This document shows positions 1-10,949 of a stretch of 64,000 nucleotides of DNA, in pieces. This DNA is from Melampsora larici-populina 98AG31 (lineage: Eukaryota; Basidiomycota; Pucciniomycetes; Pucciniales; Melampsoraceae): the NCBI RefSeq assembly GCF_000204055.1, contig NW_006768773.1, positions 961,879 to 1,025,878 on the forward strand. Reading direction: 5' to 3'. Both the position numbers and the translations under genes were made by a program. Positions within the stretch are counted from its first letter, which is position 1; each line of letters starts with the position of its first letter. The notes below the pieces were generated by a model that was given only the letters and a program-made list of their open reading frames with translations, searched no databases and was not told the DNA's origin.

Positions 1-362
1 TACGATCTATCATCAAATCCTTCTAGCAGAGGGGCTTGTGACTAACTGTCAATTTTCAGCACGAGCATAATATTGGTCTAAGCCTGAATAATGACTAGAT
101 TGACTCAAAAAATAGACTAGCAGGAACAATAGAATTGATGTGGAAGAAAAAAACTTTGGTGTCAAAATGTATATATATTTGAGCACGAAGTACCAAGCTA
201 AAGAAGGAGAAACTCCGGAAAGGAAGGTACATACTGATAGTGAAGGAGAAGCTTTACAGGAAAATAGTTGAGATACGGGGATGCTCATTACACCATCATT
301 TGTAAATCTTCGCGTCTCACCTCCTCATGCACCTCATTTTCATCCCACCCACAGCCTTGCCC
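1..362. other. Downstream region of the cutinase gene
   Basis: AT-rich sequence beyond the cutinase stop codon. The open frames on both strands are short and low-complexity, and none has an intron or domain pattern that supports a gene. It presumably holds the 3' UTR of the neighbouring minus-strand gene; no clear polyadenylation signal was identified. Confidence 0.4.
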
Positions 363-1405
363 TCACCAACACTCACCGACACCTTCTCTCGGGCCGACAC
401 CACCACCATCCGATGCATCAGGCGTGGGTGGATCACCCTCACCAAACATGTCGGCGGAGAATGCGACTGCATCTTTCTCGTACTGACTGCCAGGATATTT
501 AAAATGTACTTTCATTCCACCAGAGCTGGTGCATACGATGTCACCATCCAGACAGATATCTTGCGTTATTGGTCCAAAAGCGGGAGGAAGCTTAATTCCA
601 GTGGCGGATGCAATACCTTTTCCAGATTTCTGTTAGATCAAAAGTAATCAATTTCAAACTTTTATGATTCCTTTTTTAATATTATATTAAATTACTCACC
701 GCTGTTCCATAATTCCAAGATTTTCCTGCTTGCCAATAAGGATTACCATACATGATAATTGAAGAGACAGATTCTGCTGGAAAATCTTGCAGGGCCAATA
801 ATTGAATTATTACCATTGCACCCTCTGAATATCCGAGCAAAACTAGTTCCTGAGAAGGGCATTTTGACATTTGCTCCTGGATGTATTCCATCGCGTCAGT
901 TGCACCTTGCTGCGGTCCGTGCAAATAATCGGTTGTGGCTGGATAGACAACTTCATAATTGGCTCCTCCTGGTACTTGCTTCATGAGACCTTTGATAAAG
1001 CCAGCATATCCCTTAGGGTTCTCTTGCTCTTCACTTGTTCCTCTGGCGCTATGTGTTAAAACAATTTCAAAGATATATATACATCAAAGGCCTAGACCGA
1101 ACGACAAAGGAAAAAATCGGGAATGAAACTAACCTGACGATTGTATACTTCCCGCATTCCCCACCTGACATCGCATCGCTGCTTGGACTGGAAGCACCAC
1201 CACCGGAAGATCGAAAACTACCTGACGCCATATTTGGAAGACGTGCCGCATCATCGGCACCTTTTTCGCTTGCGTCACCCAGACCACGCCCCATCATTCG
1301 AGGTCGAAGGTCTCTTTGAGAAAGCTTTGAAGTAGAGGCCGAAGAGATGGTGGAAAGTTTGAACAACAAACATAAGAAAAGTAGAGTCCAGCGAATTGAT
1401 GACAT
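363..1405 (-). CDS. Secreted cutinase (carbohydrate esterase family 5)
   Basis: Serine esterase that hydrolyses cutin or related polyesters outside the cell. Three exons (1405-1134, 1048-700, 629-363) join in phase to 295 residues, with GT..AG introns at 1133-1049 and 699-630. The start at 1405 gives a hydrophobic signal peptide (MSSIRWTLLFLCLLFKLS), followed by a Ser/Gly-rich stretch. Exon 1 ends and exon 2 begins inside the family motif C-x-K-Y-x-I-V-S-A-R-G-T-S-E. Exon 2 carries the nucleophile motif GYSEGA, then GNPYW; exon 3 carries DICLDGDIVC (catalytic Asp between two Cys) and GMKVHFKYP (probable catalytic His). The C-terminal tail is Gly/Pro-rich and ends in Cys-Trp. An upstream in-frame ATG (1495) would bury the signal peptide and was not chosen. 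Cutinases are common in plant-pathogenic fungi; the role here is inferred. Confidence 0.9.
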
Positions 1406-2511
1406 GTTGTTTGAATGATGAAACACAGATCGCTTTGAACTGTCTGTATGAAAAGATAAAATGTTAAAATAAGTATCTTGTAACAATACGAACACCGAAT
1501 GAGAGGTCTCACGGAAACATAGATGAATAAATCAAGATTAGAGACCTGATTTACTTTTGAAGGTATCATTTCAGGTTGATGAAATCAAAGATCACGAATC
1601 AGCGATAACGAGATGATGTGGATAAAGTATACGAAGAAAAAGTATCAATACCAACCGTAAATTACTATACATGTCAGGGTCGCGGAACCATAAGACAAGA
1701 CGCAAGGAAAAGGTTATCAAGCAACTTTTGGGGGCAGGAGGTAGATTGGGTGAAATGTGAAACGCTTTAGGATTACAATCGTGAAGTCTACCTGGACTGA
1801 TATTTGCAGCAGGGTATCACTCGGCATTTTTTGTGAATGATGACTCAAAAGTTGAAAGCCTCGCTCGTCTCACAGCCGCTATTCGTAGGACATGATCATC
1901 AATTTGATCCACAGCGCTGTTGTGAACAGGATGATGAGATTGATGAGTCCACATTGCTTTTTCCTAACAGTGTGCACGCAACGTGTCAAGAGTAGCCAAA
2001 TCAACCAGCTGGAAAGTGTGAAAGCGAGTACACTCAATTTCACAAAGCTTGGAATCCCTTTCACGCCAATCCACCCGAGTTTTGTGGGCAATAGTCCTAA
2101 TCTCACTCGACTTGACTTTCGGCCTGTGCCTCATGACCAGGTCCGTTGAGAGTCACTGATCAAGATAATAATCTACACCAGAACTTCTTTCTATCCGAAA
2201 GATAAACTCAAATCAGAAGATCCAACTCACTCAAAACCTAATCTTATCAAGTTCTCACCAATCATACTCTCAACCGTAACCCAATCAAGATCAATCTTTT
2301 CATACTTTATTACAATCATTCTCCTCTTACACAACATCCAAACCAAAATCCTATCCAAATCAGACACCAAAATCCATTCCAAAGTGAAAATTAATAAACA
2401 ACTTAAAAAGATTTCCGATGAACTTGATTTTTTTGTGTGTGCAATAGATTAGAGAATAAGAGATCATCAGTTCAATTTATCCATTTGATCTAAGATTAAA
2501 ACAACAACCTA
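1406..2511. other. Intergenic region between cutinase and ARP1
   Basis: Promoter side of the cutinase gene and 3' side of ARP1. Short open frames occur on both strands at 1879-2149, but they mirror one another and have no domain or splice pattern. No gene is called. Confidence 0.4.
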
Positions 2512-4474
2512 CTAACTAATATCTGGATCTTCTTGATATTCTTCTGCTGAGACCCACATCTATAATCAAATCCGAATCGAAACAAAAACATCAAAATCTA
2601 GCTAGAGAATTTTCTTATTAGAAAATTCAACAAAACTGTACCTTTTTGAAAGTATTCAAACCAGCCAAGATACTACCACCAATCCAAGTCGAATATTTTC
2701 TTTCAGGAGGAGCATAAATTTTGATCTACAAAAAAAATCATCATCAATTTTTCAAAGCCCTCAAATGCAATCAATTCAAAGAAAAAAAACGGAAACCGTG
2801 ATACTCAACTTTGACATCTTTCATAGCTAATTTTTTAATCTCAAATAATAATCTATCACCAAATCCTTTACAAAGAGTAGTCCCACCACTTAAGATGATA
2901 TTATGAAATAAATGTTTTCTTAAATCTAGATCTGTACGATTAATCGAATCTACTACTACTTGATGGATGCCCATATATTCCTCTCCAATTAATTCTGGAT
3001 TGAACAAAATTTCAGTTGATCTAAACCTTTCGGGTCCAAGCTAAAGTTTCCGTAATTGTAAAACAAAAATCTCGTGTCAGTTTTTTGTTCAAGCGAAATA
3101 GACGATCTTCAAGACGCGTAAAAAAGTCAACTTACGCGTACTACACTACCATCAGGTAGTTTGAAATCTTCTCCTCTACCTAATCCCGCACCACCACTAC
3201 CACTAGTCCCACCACCACCTCCAGCCCCACCACCACCACTAGCACCAATCCCACCAGCTCCAGCGCCGCCACCCCCACCAGCGCCGCCACCTCCTCCGCC
3301 AGCACCTCCACCACCCCCACCCGCTCCAACAACATGATGATGATCTTTTTCTTCCTTGATCGGATTCAGTGCAACATAACATGTTTTTTCCTTCATAATT
3401 CTTACAATTTCTTTTTCAGAACTTGTTAAGAAATTATAACCCGATTTACGTAATAAAAGTTGTAATTGATTTGTTATATCACGACCAGCTAAGTCGATCC
3501 TTCTAATCGAATGTGGGATTGAAAAACCTTCATAAACTGGTACTGAATGAGTGACTCCATCACCTGAATCTAATACTATTCCTGTTGTCCTTCCTGATGC
3601 ATACCTTTTTTTGATCAAGCAAACAAACAAATTCATAAATCAACGAACGTCTTTTCGAATTGAGAAATTTATGAAGATTGAAAGTGAGGATTTACAGTGA
3701 GAGAACAGCTTGAACTGATGTGAAAAGTGCTGGTACGTTAAAAGTTTCGAAAAAGATCTGTGCTGCTTGGTCTCGATTATGTGAAGGATTAAGTGGAGCT
3801 TCAGTAAGTAAAACAGGATGCTAAAAAAGAAAACCACCAAAAAAACGTTAATGAGTATGGTCAACGGAAGAACCAACAGAATCGAAAGAATTGAACATAC
3901 TTCTTCAGATGCAGTTTCTAATTCAGTTTGATAAACATAACTCCAAATCCGTTCCATATCATCCCAATCATTTACAATTCCATGTTCGATTGGATAATTA
4001 ATTTTAAGTAAACCTTTTAATTCTTGTGCCTTTTTGCCTATGAACATTTCACCTTCTATTGAACCTGCCATCACTCTTACATGTTTTGGACGTCCTACAC
4101 TTTTCTTCCCATAAAATTCAAATTCATCATAAAGCAAATTAACCAAAACAAATCCTGATTTGATTGAGAAGTCTTGTTTGAGGAGGTGTGAAAGGCTTAC
4201 TAGGATGGAAAAAAACATTTCGGATGGTCTTGACCTGCGAAACCTGCTTTTATTGTACCAGATCCCTATATAATATCATTCAAACCAAAAATTTCAATTT
4301 AATCAAAACATCACTTGTTTTCTAAATCTGTTTTTTGTAAACTGACATTATCGATGACAATAGGTTGATTTGTTAAGACATCTTCGAATTCCCTGAAGAT
4401 TCAAGCGAATGTAGTTTTAGAATATTTGTCTTTGATTTTGAAACACTGAAAAAGAACAACACTTACGATGGCAT
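2512..4474 (-). CDS. ARP1: Actin-related protein 1 (centractin), dynactin filament subunit
   Basis: Builds the short actin-like filament of dynactin, the dynein activator. Nine exons (4474-4467, 4392-4347, 4265-4201, 4099-3901, 3820-3696, 3604-3136, 3040-2810, 2725-2642, 2559-2512) join in phase to 424 residues. Diagnostic Arp1 segments appear in order: [112 protein letters not shown] and a short C-terminus after KKMWVS. Animal centractin is about 376 residues; the excess is mostly a Gly/Ala-rich insert at roughly residues 238-288, between the ACYxxxNP block and LPDGS. The first exon has only 8 nt. The gene is divergent from asparagine synthetase. Actin itself is excluded by the KHVRVMAG and DVKI-type segments. 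Confidence 0.93.
3185..3335 (-). repeat. Gly/Ala codon repeat inside ARP1
   Basis: Low-complexity GGN/GCN tract on the coding strand, encoding a run of about fifty Gly and Ala with a few Ser. It lies wholly within ARP1 exon 6 and keeps the frame. Such tracts expand and contract easily, so its length may vary between strains. Confidence 0.9.
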
Positions 4475-4830
4475 TTTGATTAGGTTTGAATGGTGAAAGT
4501 ATTTGTATTTTGATGAGACTCGATTCTATTTGTTTATTCTGATTGAATGATTGTGTGTTTTTGTTTTCTTCTTGATGTTCTATTCGATGGTGAGGGTGAG
4601 GGTGATGTTGAATGGTGAATGGTGAATATGTTTCGATTGGTTTGATAAAGTGTGAAACCTAATGAGTTGTGCATTAAATCACAATGTCGTTTGATTTAAT
4701 GCATTTTTCTTGTTTTCGTCTCTTGCATTTCCAATTTCACGTGTCCAAGTGTTTTTTCCTCCATAGCAACCTTTTACAAAATTTTCATCAACCCAACCAA
4801 CTACCATCAAGCGATTAGAACTACGACAAA
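4475..4830. promoter_or_regulatory. Bidirectional promoter of ARP1 and asparagine synthetase
   Basis: Only about 356 bp separate the two divergent start codons, so both promoters must lie here. The stretch is AT-rich, with a CACGTG E-box-like hexamer near 4739 and the inverted repeat at 4670-4703. Assignment of promoter function is inferred from gene orientation. Confidence 0.6.
4670..4703. promoter_or_regulatory. Perfect 12 bp inverted repeat in the divergent promoter
   Basis: Arms TGCATTAAATCA and TGATTTAATGCA are exact reverse complements, separated by 10 bp. The position between divergent genes suggests a dimeric regulator site or a small structured element. Function unproven. Confidence 0.45.
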
Positions 4831-7154
4831 ATGTGTTAGTACCTCTCATTTTTTAAATCTATCATACCTTGAGGTTTAAGCTGATCCAAAGTTTCAAAAT
4901 ATTGATAAACAGGTGGAATCTTTGGTGTTCATAATGTTCAAGGAGATATTAAACAATTTAGATATAAAGCATTAGAGTTATCTAAAAAATTAAGACATCG
5001 TGGTCCAGATTGGTCTGGATGTTTTATTGGTAATCAATCTGTTTTAGTTCATGAAAGATTAGCAATCGTAGGAATAGGTAAGCATTCTCCCTCTCCCCAC
5101 AAAAAAAACTAAATTCTATTTTGATCAAATATTGATTATCTATTGTTTTGAAATTTGTAGAAACTGGTGAACAACCTTTGGTTAGCGAAAATGGAAAGAT
5201 TGCATTATGTGTGAATGGTGAAATTTATAATCATAAAGCACTTACTAAGAAGTTGAAGACACCTTTGAAAACAAAACCAAAGTCAGATTGCGAAATTATT
5301 TTACATTTGGTTTGTTATTTTCTTCAATATATTGAAACAAAAGCTCAAAATCTCGTTATGACTAACATTCAACTTTCTTTACCATTTTTTTTACGTGTGG
5401 TCTGTTTGATCAATGGAAATGGGATTAATTTTAGTATAACGAATATGGTACTGATTTATGCAACATGTTAGATGGAATGTTTTCATTCATCTTACTCGAT
5501 ACCACCAAACAACCACCAAGATTGATCGTAGCACGTGATCCGATCGGCATAACAACCCTATACTATGGAACTCACAGTAGCCAACCCGAAACGATTTATA
5601 TTGCTTCAGAACTCAAAGCTATACATGAACACTGTGATCAATTAAGCGCCTTTCCACCTGGACATTTTTATGATTCAGAATTAACTTCAACCGATAAATT
5701 AGTCAGATATTATCAACCTAGTTGGTTAAATGGAGACTTAGATTCAAGTCTTTTATCTCAAGCTCAACCTGTCAATTTCTCTAAAATCCGATCAGTTCTA
5801 GAACAATCTGTTAAAAAACGTTTAATGAGTGAAGTACCATTTGGTGTTTTGCTTAGTGGTGGATTAGATAGTAGTTTAATTGCAGCTATTGCAGCTCAAG
5901 AAATTCGTAAAGTTAACGAAGCTCAATCATTACAATTCGCTACTGCTCTCGAAACTGATTCTAACAGTCCAATTCAACCTACTTCGGCTAAATCTCAACC
6001 TAGTAGCATATATAATCAAACCAATGAATCTCAAGAATCTATCACAAGTTCAATGCCGGGTGTAGATGCTTCGTCTCTTAGATCTGAATCTAATCTTACT
6101 TCTTGGCCACGATTACACTCCTTCTCTGTAGGATTACCGAATGCACCTGATTTGATCGCAGCTAGAACTGTAGCTAAATTCTTGAAAACAGTACATCATG
6201 AGTTTACATTTACAGTTCAAGAAGGATTAGACGCGATTTCAGATGTGATTTATCATTTAGAAACTTATGATGTTACTACTGTTAGAGCTTCAACCCCAAT
6301 GTATTTATTATCAAGAAAGATTAAATCAATGGGAGTCAAAATGGTTTTATCTGGTGAAGGATCAGATGAAATTTTTGGTGGTTATCTTTACTTTAGTCAA
6401 GCACCGGATCAATTAAGTTTTTATCAAGAAACTATCAAACGGGTGAAAAACTTACACACTTCTGATTGTTTACGGGCTAATAAGTCTACTATGGCTTGGG
6501 GACTTGAAGCTAGAGTTCCTTTCTTGGATAAAGAATTTTTGGAATTATGTCTCAATATTAGACCTGAAGATAAACAATTTGGAAAGGGTGCCAATCAAAC
6601 TCTTGATAGTGATGGAAGACCGATCATGGAAAAGGTAATCGATCAGAAATCTTTTCAAAACCAAACTATCTCTCAAACTTACTGATTTTTGGTTTCTTTC
6701 AGTATATCTTACGTAAAGCATTTGATTCTAGTCCAGGTGAAAAACCTTTCTTACCTGATGAAATCTTATGGCGTCAAAAAGAACAATTTTCAGATGGAGT
6801 TGGATATTCATGGATCGATGGATTAAAAGCTCATGCAGAACAAACTATTCGAGATGACCAACTTACTAAAGCTGCTCAACGTTGGTCAATTGATACACCT
6901 GAAACTAAAGAAGCTTATTTAATTCGAGAAATCTTTGAAAGTAAGTCCAACTTTTTTAAACAAAATTAAGAGTTTGATCGGTTATCAATGACTGACCTTT
7001 TTTTCTGTTTTTTTTTCCAATAGAACATTTTCCAAGTGAAGCTGCAGCAAAGACTGCAGTTAGATGGATTCCTAGAGCTGATTGGGGTTGTGATTCAGAT
7101 CCAAGTGGTAGAAGTGTTAAAATTCATTCAGCAGCTTATGAATCAAAACCTTGA
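4831..7154 (+). CDS. Asparagine synthetase (glutamine-hydrolysing)
   Basis: Converts aspartate, glutamine and ATP to asparagine, glutamate, AMP and PPi in the cytosol. Six exons (4831-4834, 4913-5077, 5161-5309, 5435-6634, 6703-6940, 7024-7154) join in phase to 628 residues. The first exon is just ATGT; splicing creates MCGIFGVH, exposing Cys2, the glutaminase nucleophile. Further marks: [37 protein letters not shown], and in the synthetase domain the PP-loop SGGLDSS (residues 247-253), [27 protein letters not shown] and the terminal [12 protein letters not shown]. It is some 55 residues longer than the yeast enzyme, mainly from a Ser/Asn/Gln-rich insert at about residues 266-330, between the PP-loop and HSFSVGLP. 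Catalytic motifs look intact. Confidence 0.95.
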
Positions 7155-9374
7155 AGAACCAAAATTCTTTCTCTTTCTTTGTTTTGCTCTATATCGATAA
7201 AAGATGAGTATACTTTTGAATTAAGCTCTTATTTGTTATTAGACTAATTCTAATACCTAACAAATCAAGGATATATAGATTCAAATTTCGGTCAAGAAGT
7301 AGATGATTTGTACACCTTTTATCAGTTCTCTCCTCTATTTGATCTTGGTGTATATACCATATTCTTGAGTTGTGACTAAGGAAAAAATGTTTTCGTTTTC
7401 CAAGAAGTACATATTGGGTCAAGGATCAAGTCCATTTTTGCTAATTTTAGAAATTGGATGAAGCATACTGATTGATCTAGAGTGTTGAGAACATAACTCA
7501 ATGAGTCAGAGACTGACATGAAAGAGGTCTTCGATAGCTTACTATTGATTAAAAGATTCATGTGGGCAACAACTCGTCCAGAGAATTGCTTGATCATATT
7601 GCACAATCTTCTCACTGAATTTGAAATTGATATTAGCTGAAAATGGTTGGCTACAAGAAATCTAGAGGAAACGAAGGACTTCAACTTGATATCTGTAGAA
7701 GCCCTACACGTGGGTCTCAGATGATCTTTTTGATTGGGATAGATCAAAATTTATACTCAGCCATTTTCAAATTCTTTTCGAACACCATGAAATACATATA
7801 ATGGAATTCTGTCTCTTCTGATTTACAAAATTGACCATCCGTTGATGTTTTTGAGTTTAACTGATTCCTCCCTTAAAATCTAACTTGTCATGAAATTCAA
7901 AGCTCTTTCATGTATGGTATTTGCCAAAAATTTAGTGCCTGCAGGGTCTTTGTGATGTTGAAATCACAACTTGTCAGTGCCAAATCAAAGGTCTTGAGGG
8001 GTTTGAAAGAACAAGTCTAAACTTTTGGATATAAACTGATATGATATCTCAAAAAAAATATCTCCTTTTATGTTGAACTTGACACAAGTTTTGAATTTTT
8101 AATGCTAATTTATAAGGCGCACAAGTGTTGGGAAGGAAATGTTCTAGTCTCCAACATACCAAATTTTCTTGAGGGCCTCAGAAGTATTTCCATGGTACCT
8201 CCAGAGAATGGTGTGCTGTCCTTTACCAATGCAAAAAAATCTGGGCTGACCTTTAAATTATCCAAATTCTTGTGCATATCCTTTGCATATATATTCATCA
8301 GCAAGTTGCTTTGTTTCATCTTAGTAAGTGATTGAACTTTGATTTGTCAATTATGAAATTTTGGGGATCTTCTTTCTAGGAAATTTGTCAGCAAATGCTA
8401 GGTTCTGATAGCACATCAACCCCTTCTGACTGGTATATGATAGGATGTGAAGCAAGAAGTGTGCAACAGGAAGCTTCTCAAATGACTAGTTGAAGCTTAC
8501 AAATATGATTCCAAGTGACATCCCAGTAAAGAAAGACATATCCAGAGGGCTGGATAAGTAGGCAGAAATGAGGGGAACTTGGGACCAATATAGATAATCA
8601 CATAACAATATGATCCAAAGTTTTGTAAAAATATGTAGAGATATATACATCTAAAATATACCTAGTATCCTTCTCTGTCAGTGTGACATATCAATACATA
8701 TCCTGCCTATGAATGACGAGGAGCTGTGTTATAAAATCACAACAGAGATGATTACTTGCCAAGGCTTTGGTTTCCCTTGACAATTTGCTATCTGACAAAA
8801 TCCTTGCAAATTTTAAGATTGTATGATTGCTCAACAATATAACTGAAAAACTCTTTCCTTTGAAAATTTACCAAGAACAGGTTTTCAAACAAGTTTGAAG
8901 GTCACAAATAAAACACCAGAAGTCTTCAGAAGAGGGGTGTGTAACAATCTTTGCGAGAACTATCTGGAGGCGCCCAGATCTTTCAGGTCACATATGTGGC
9001 ACACGATGAGGAATTTTTTTAGAGCTTGATAGATTTCCCATAACCAGTATAATGGCTAAGATTAAACCACTTGAAGGTTTGAATTCTCAAAAAAATCAAT
9101 AGGCCCTTGAAATTTTGAATATAGTTCCAATCTTTTGAGAGGTGTTAAAAGGTGAATGAGACAAATCTTCAGCAGCAAATGGCCTTGGGATACATGTTTC
9201 AATATTTATACCATATGAACAGATAATCTTTTATAAAAAAATCAGCTGATGATGAGCAAGCTTCTGAGGAAGATGGGGGGGTTGGAATTGCATTCAGTTA
9301 TTGCATGTATCATTATGGGTGTATGTATCTCAATGAAAAGTGGGCAATAACTTACACCATGGGAGTCAATTTTT
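7155..9374. other. Gene-poor AT-rich intergenic region
   Basis: No supported gene in about 2.2 kb. A minus-strand open stretch at 8110-8319 reads like protein (Lys/Phe/Pro mixture with SGGTMEILLRPSR) but has no domain I recognise and no convincing start or splice partner; it may be a decayed exon. The remainder is stop-rich in all frames. Confidence 0.4.
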
Positions 9375-9610
9375 TCAAACAATTGAGGAAGGTTGAGGTG
9401 TCCAAGTCCGCAACTTCTGGCAATTGTGGATTTTGTTCACAATAGGTGTACATGTTACCCTCAAGCTATACCAGGCTGTAGCATATATGATATAGCACAT
9501 GAAGGAACAGCTCACCGGCTTGAATTGCTTTGATGCAAATGTTTTTCCAGCTGTACCAGTGAGCATGGAGCCAAAGATGAGAATGAGATCAAAGCTAGCT
9601 GATTCTTTGT
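9375..9610 (-). pseudogene. Exon-like fragments of an unrecognised gene
   Basis: Two adjacent minus-strand blocks look like exons. The first (about 9610-9520) encodes SFDLILIFGSMLTGTAGKTF and is followed by GTGAGC. The second (about 9450-9360) encodes EQNPQLPEVADLDTSTFLNC and ends at a GTAAGT donor. No complete reading frame, start or stop ties them together, and I recognise no family. They could be a decayed transposon gene or real exons of a larger gene. Confidence 0.3.
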
Positions 9611-9834
9611 AAGGGACTATTGAGTATGTATATATCCTTTATACCTACAGAAAATAGACAGGCCAGCTCAAGAGTAATCTGGGAACTCATTGTGGACATA
9701 ATGTGAACAAGATCTTTGATTTAAGGAAGTTGAAGACTTTGACACCACAACTTTCCCAAATTGGGGCTCAAACAGATCAATTCTTGTGGTGTTATGACAT
9801 GTATCACATGCTTATGAAAAAGACAAATTAAAAA

Positions 9835-10015
9835 TTCTTCAGTTGTAAATTTTTGAAAGCCAAAGCCAGTATAAAGGTCTCATTTCTTGTGGAGGACAAG
9901 TTCCCCCAAAATCCACCAATATGTTTTTCTGATACCCTCATCTTCTTTTGACATACCCACACAAAAATGTGGCAATTGTTGATTCACTCCTTCCAGAATC
10001 ACCTAACCATATTGA
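9835..10015 (+). repeat. Diverged dispersed repeat, copy 1 (partner at 24250-24420)
   Basis: This stretch and 24250-24420 are alignable in the same orientation. They share a block around CACACAAAAATGTGGCA and a longer preceding region with the same spacing (GTTCCCCCA versus ATTCCCCCA, and a similar start). In one frame both encode a similar segment (THKNVAAINSAL versus YPHKNVAIVDSLL). This points to a duplicated, partly decayed gene or transposon piece of unknown identity. Confidence 0.5.
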
Positions 10016-10224
10016 GGCATCATGGACTTAGAAGTAATTCCATACAGAGGACTTTCCCTTCCTAATATGGATATGTGAAAGAGGAAACTCTCAAATATTC
10101 TAAAGTTATAGCGGGCATTTGATTTGTAATTTAGGGTCCACATAGCTTGATTGACAAGTCTTTGATAAATGAGGAAATCATGGGGTTTTGCAAGAGATGC
10201 CTAAAATCAAAATAGATGTCAATC

Positions 10225-10949
10225 CATTCATTGTCGGGAGGTGGCAAGTTGGGTGAGGTTCGGGGAGATGTGTCCTACTTACATGTATGTCGTAATATCG
10301 TAATACCAACCTCTGAGGTGGAGTTATCGAAACTACTCAGGCAAGTCCATCCGCATTAGAATACCTGGTCTGTTACTTCAGACCCAATACTCCTCTGTGG
10401 TGTGGGGATGGCCCCAAAGGAAGGGTGGCACTCGAAAAGTCATCTCAGGATCATTTCGAGGGCCACCTCCTGTGGGGCGAGAACAGACCTGAGAAGGTTC
10501 GACTTCTCAACCCCAATCCTCACGAGAGCGTAAAGAATCGTGAGCCTTGGAAGTCGAACCCCCCAGCTCTGTGCTCTCGTGTGTAGTTCACCCCTTACGT
10601 TTAGCACCTCTCACGGCATGGATAGAGAAGACAGTTCCCGAACCACCCACTAAAAAGTCAGTACCACGGTTCAGCAGATGAGCCTGGTGAAGCGAAGTAA
10701 GTGGATCAGCCGGCTCTGAGGCTTCTGTATGAAGCCCTCGCTGAATATCTAACCACTGTACGCTTTTGGATAAACAGATCTACACTTCAGATCTACACTG
10801 TATCGCGCTCAAACTCTAATTCATTTTCATGTTGGCCAAGATTTACGTAGACAAATAGCTTTCTGAGACTCTCACTCTACCCTCCAGAACCTCCTAAGAG
10901 GAGTTTCCTACCCGTAGACTGTTTCTCCAGATGCCCCTCCCCCTCACTC
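10225..10949 (-). other. 3' non-coding region of the DIRS-like element
   Basis: About 720 bp of GC-rich sequence downstream of the recombinase stop, without open frames. In DIRS-like elements this is where terminal and internal complementary repeats usually lie. I could not match it by eye to the other end, so repeat structure is not asserted. Confidence 0.5.

Noticed and set aside
1879..2149. Overlapping small ORFs on both strands
   Set aside because: They mirror one another, lack introns and domains, and lie between two well-defined genes.
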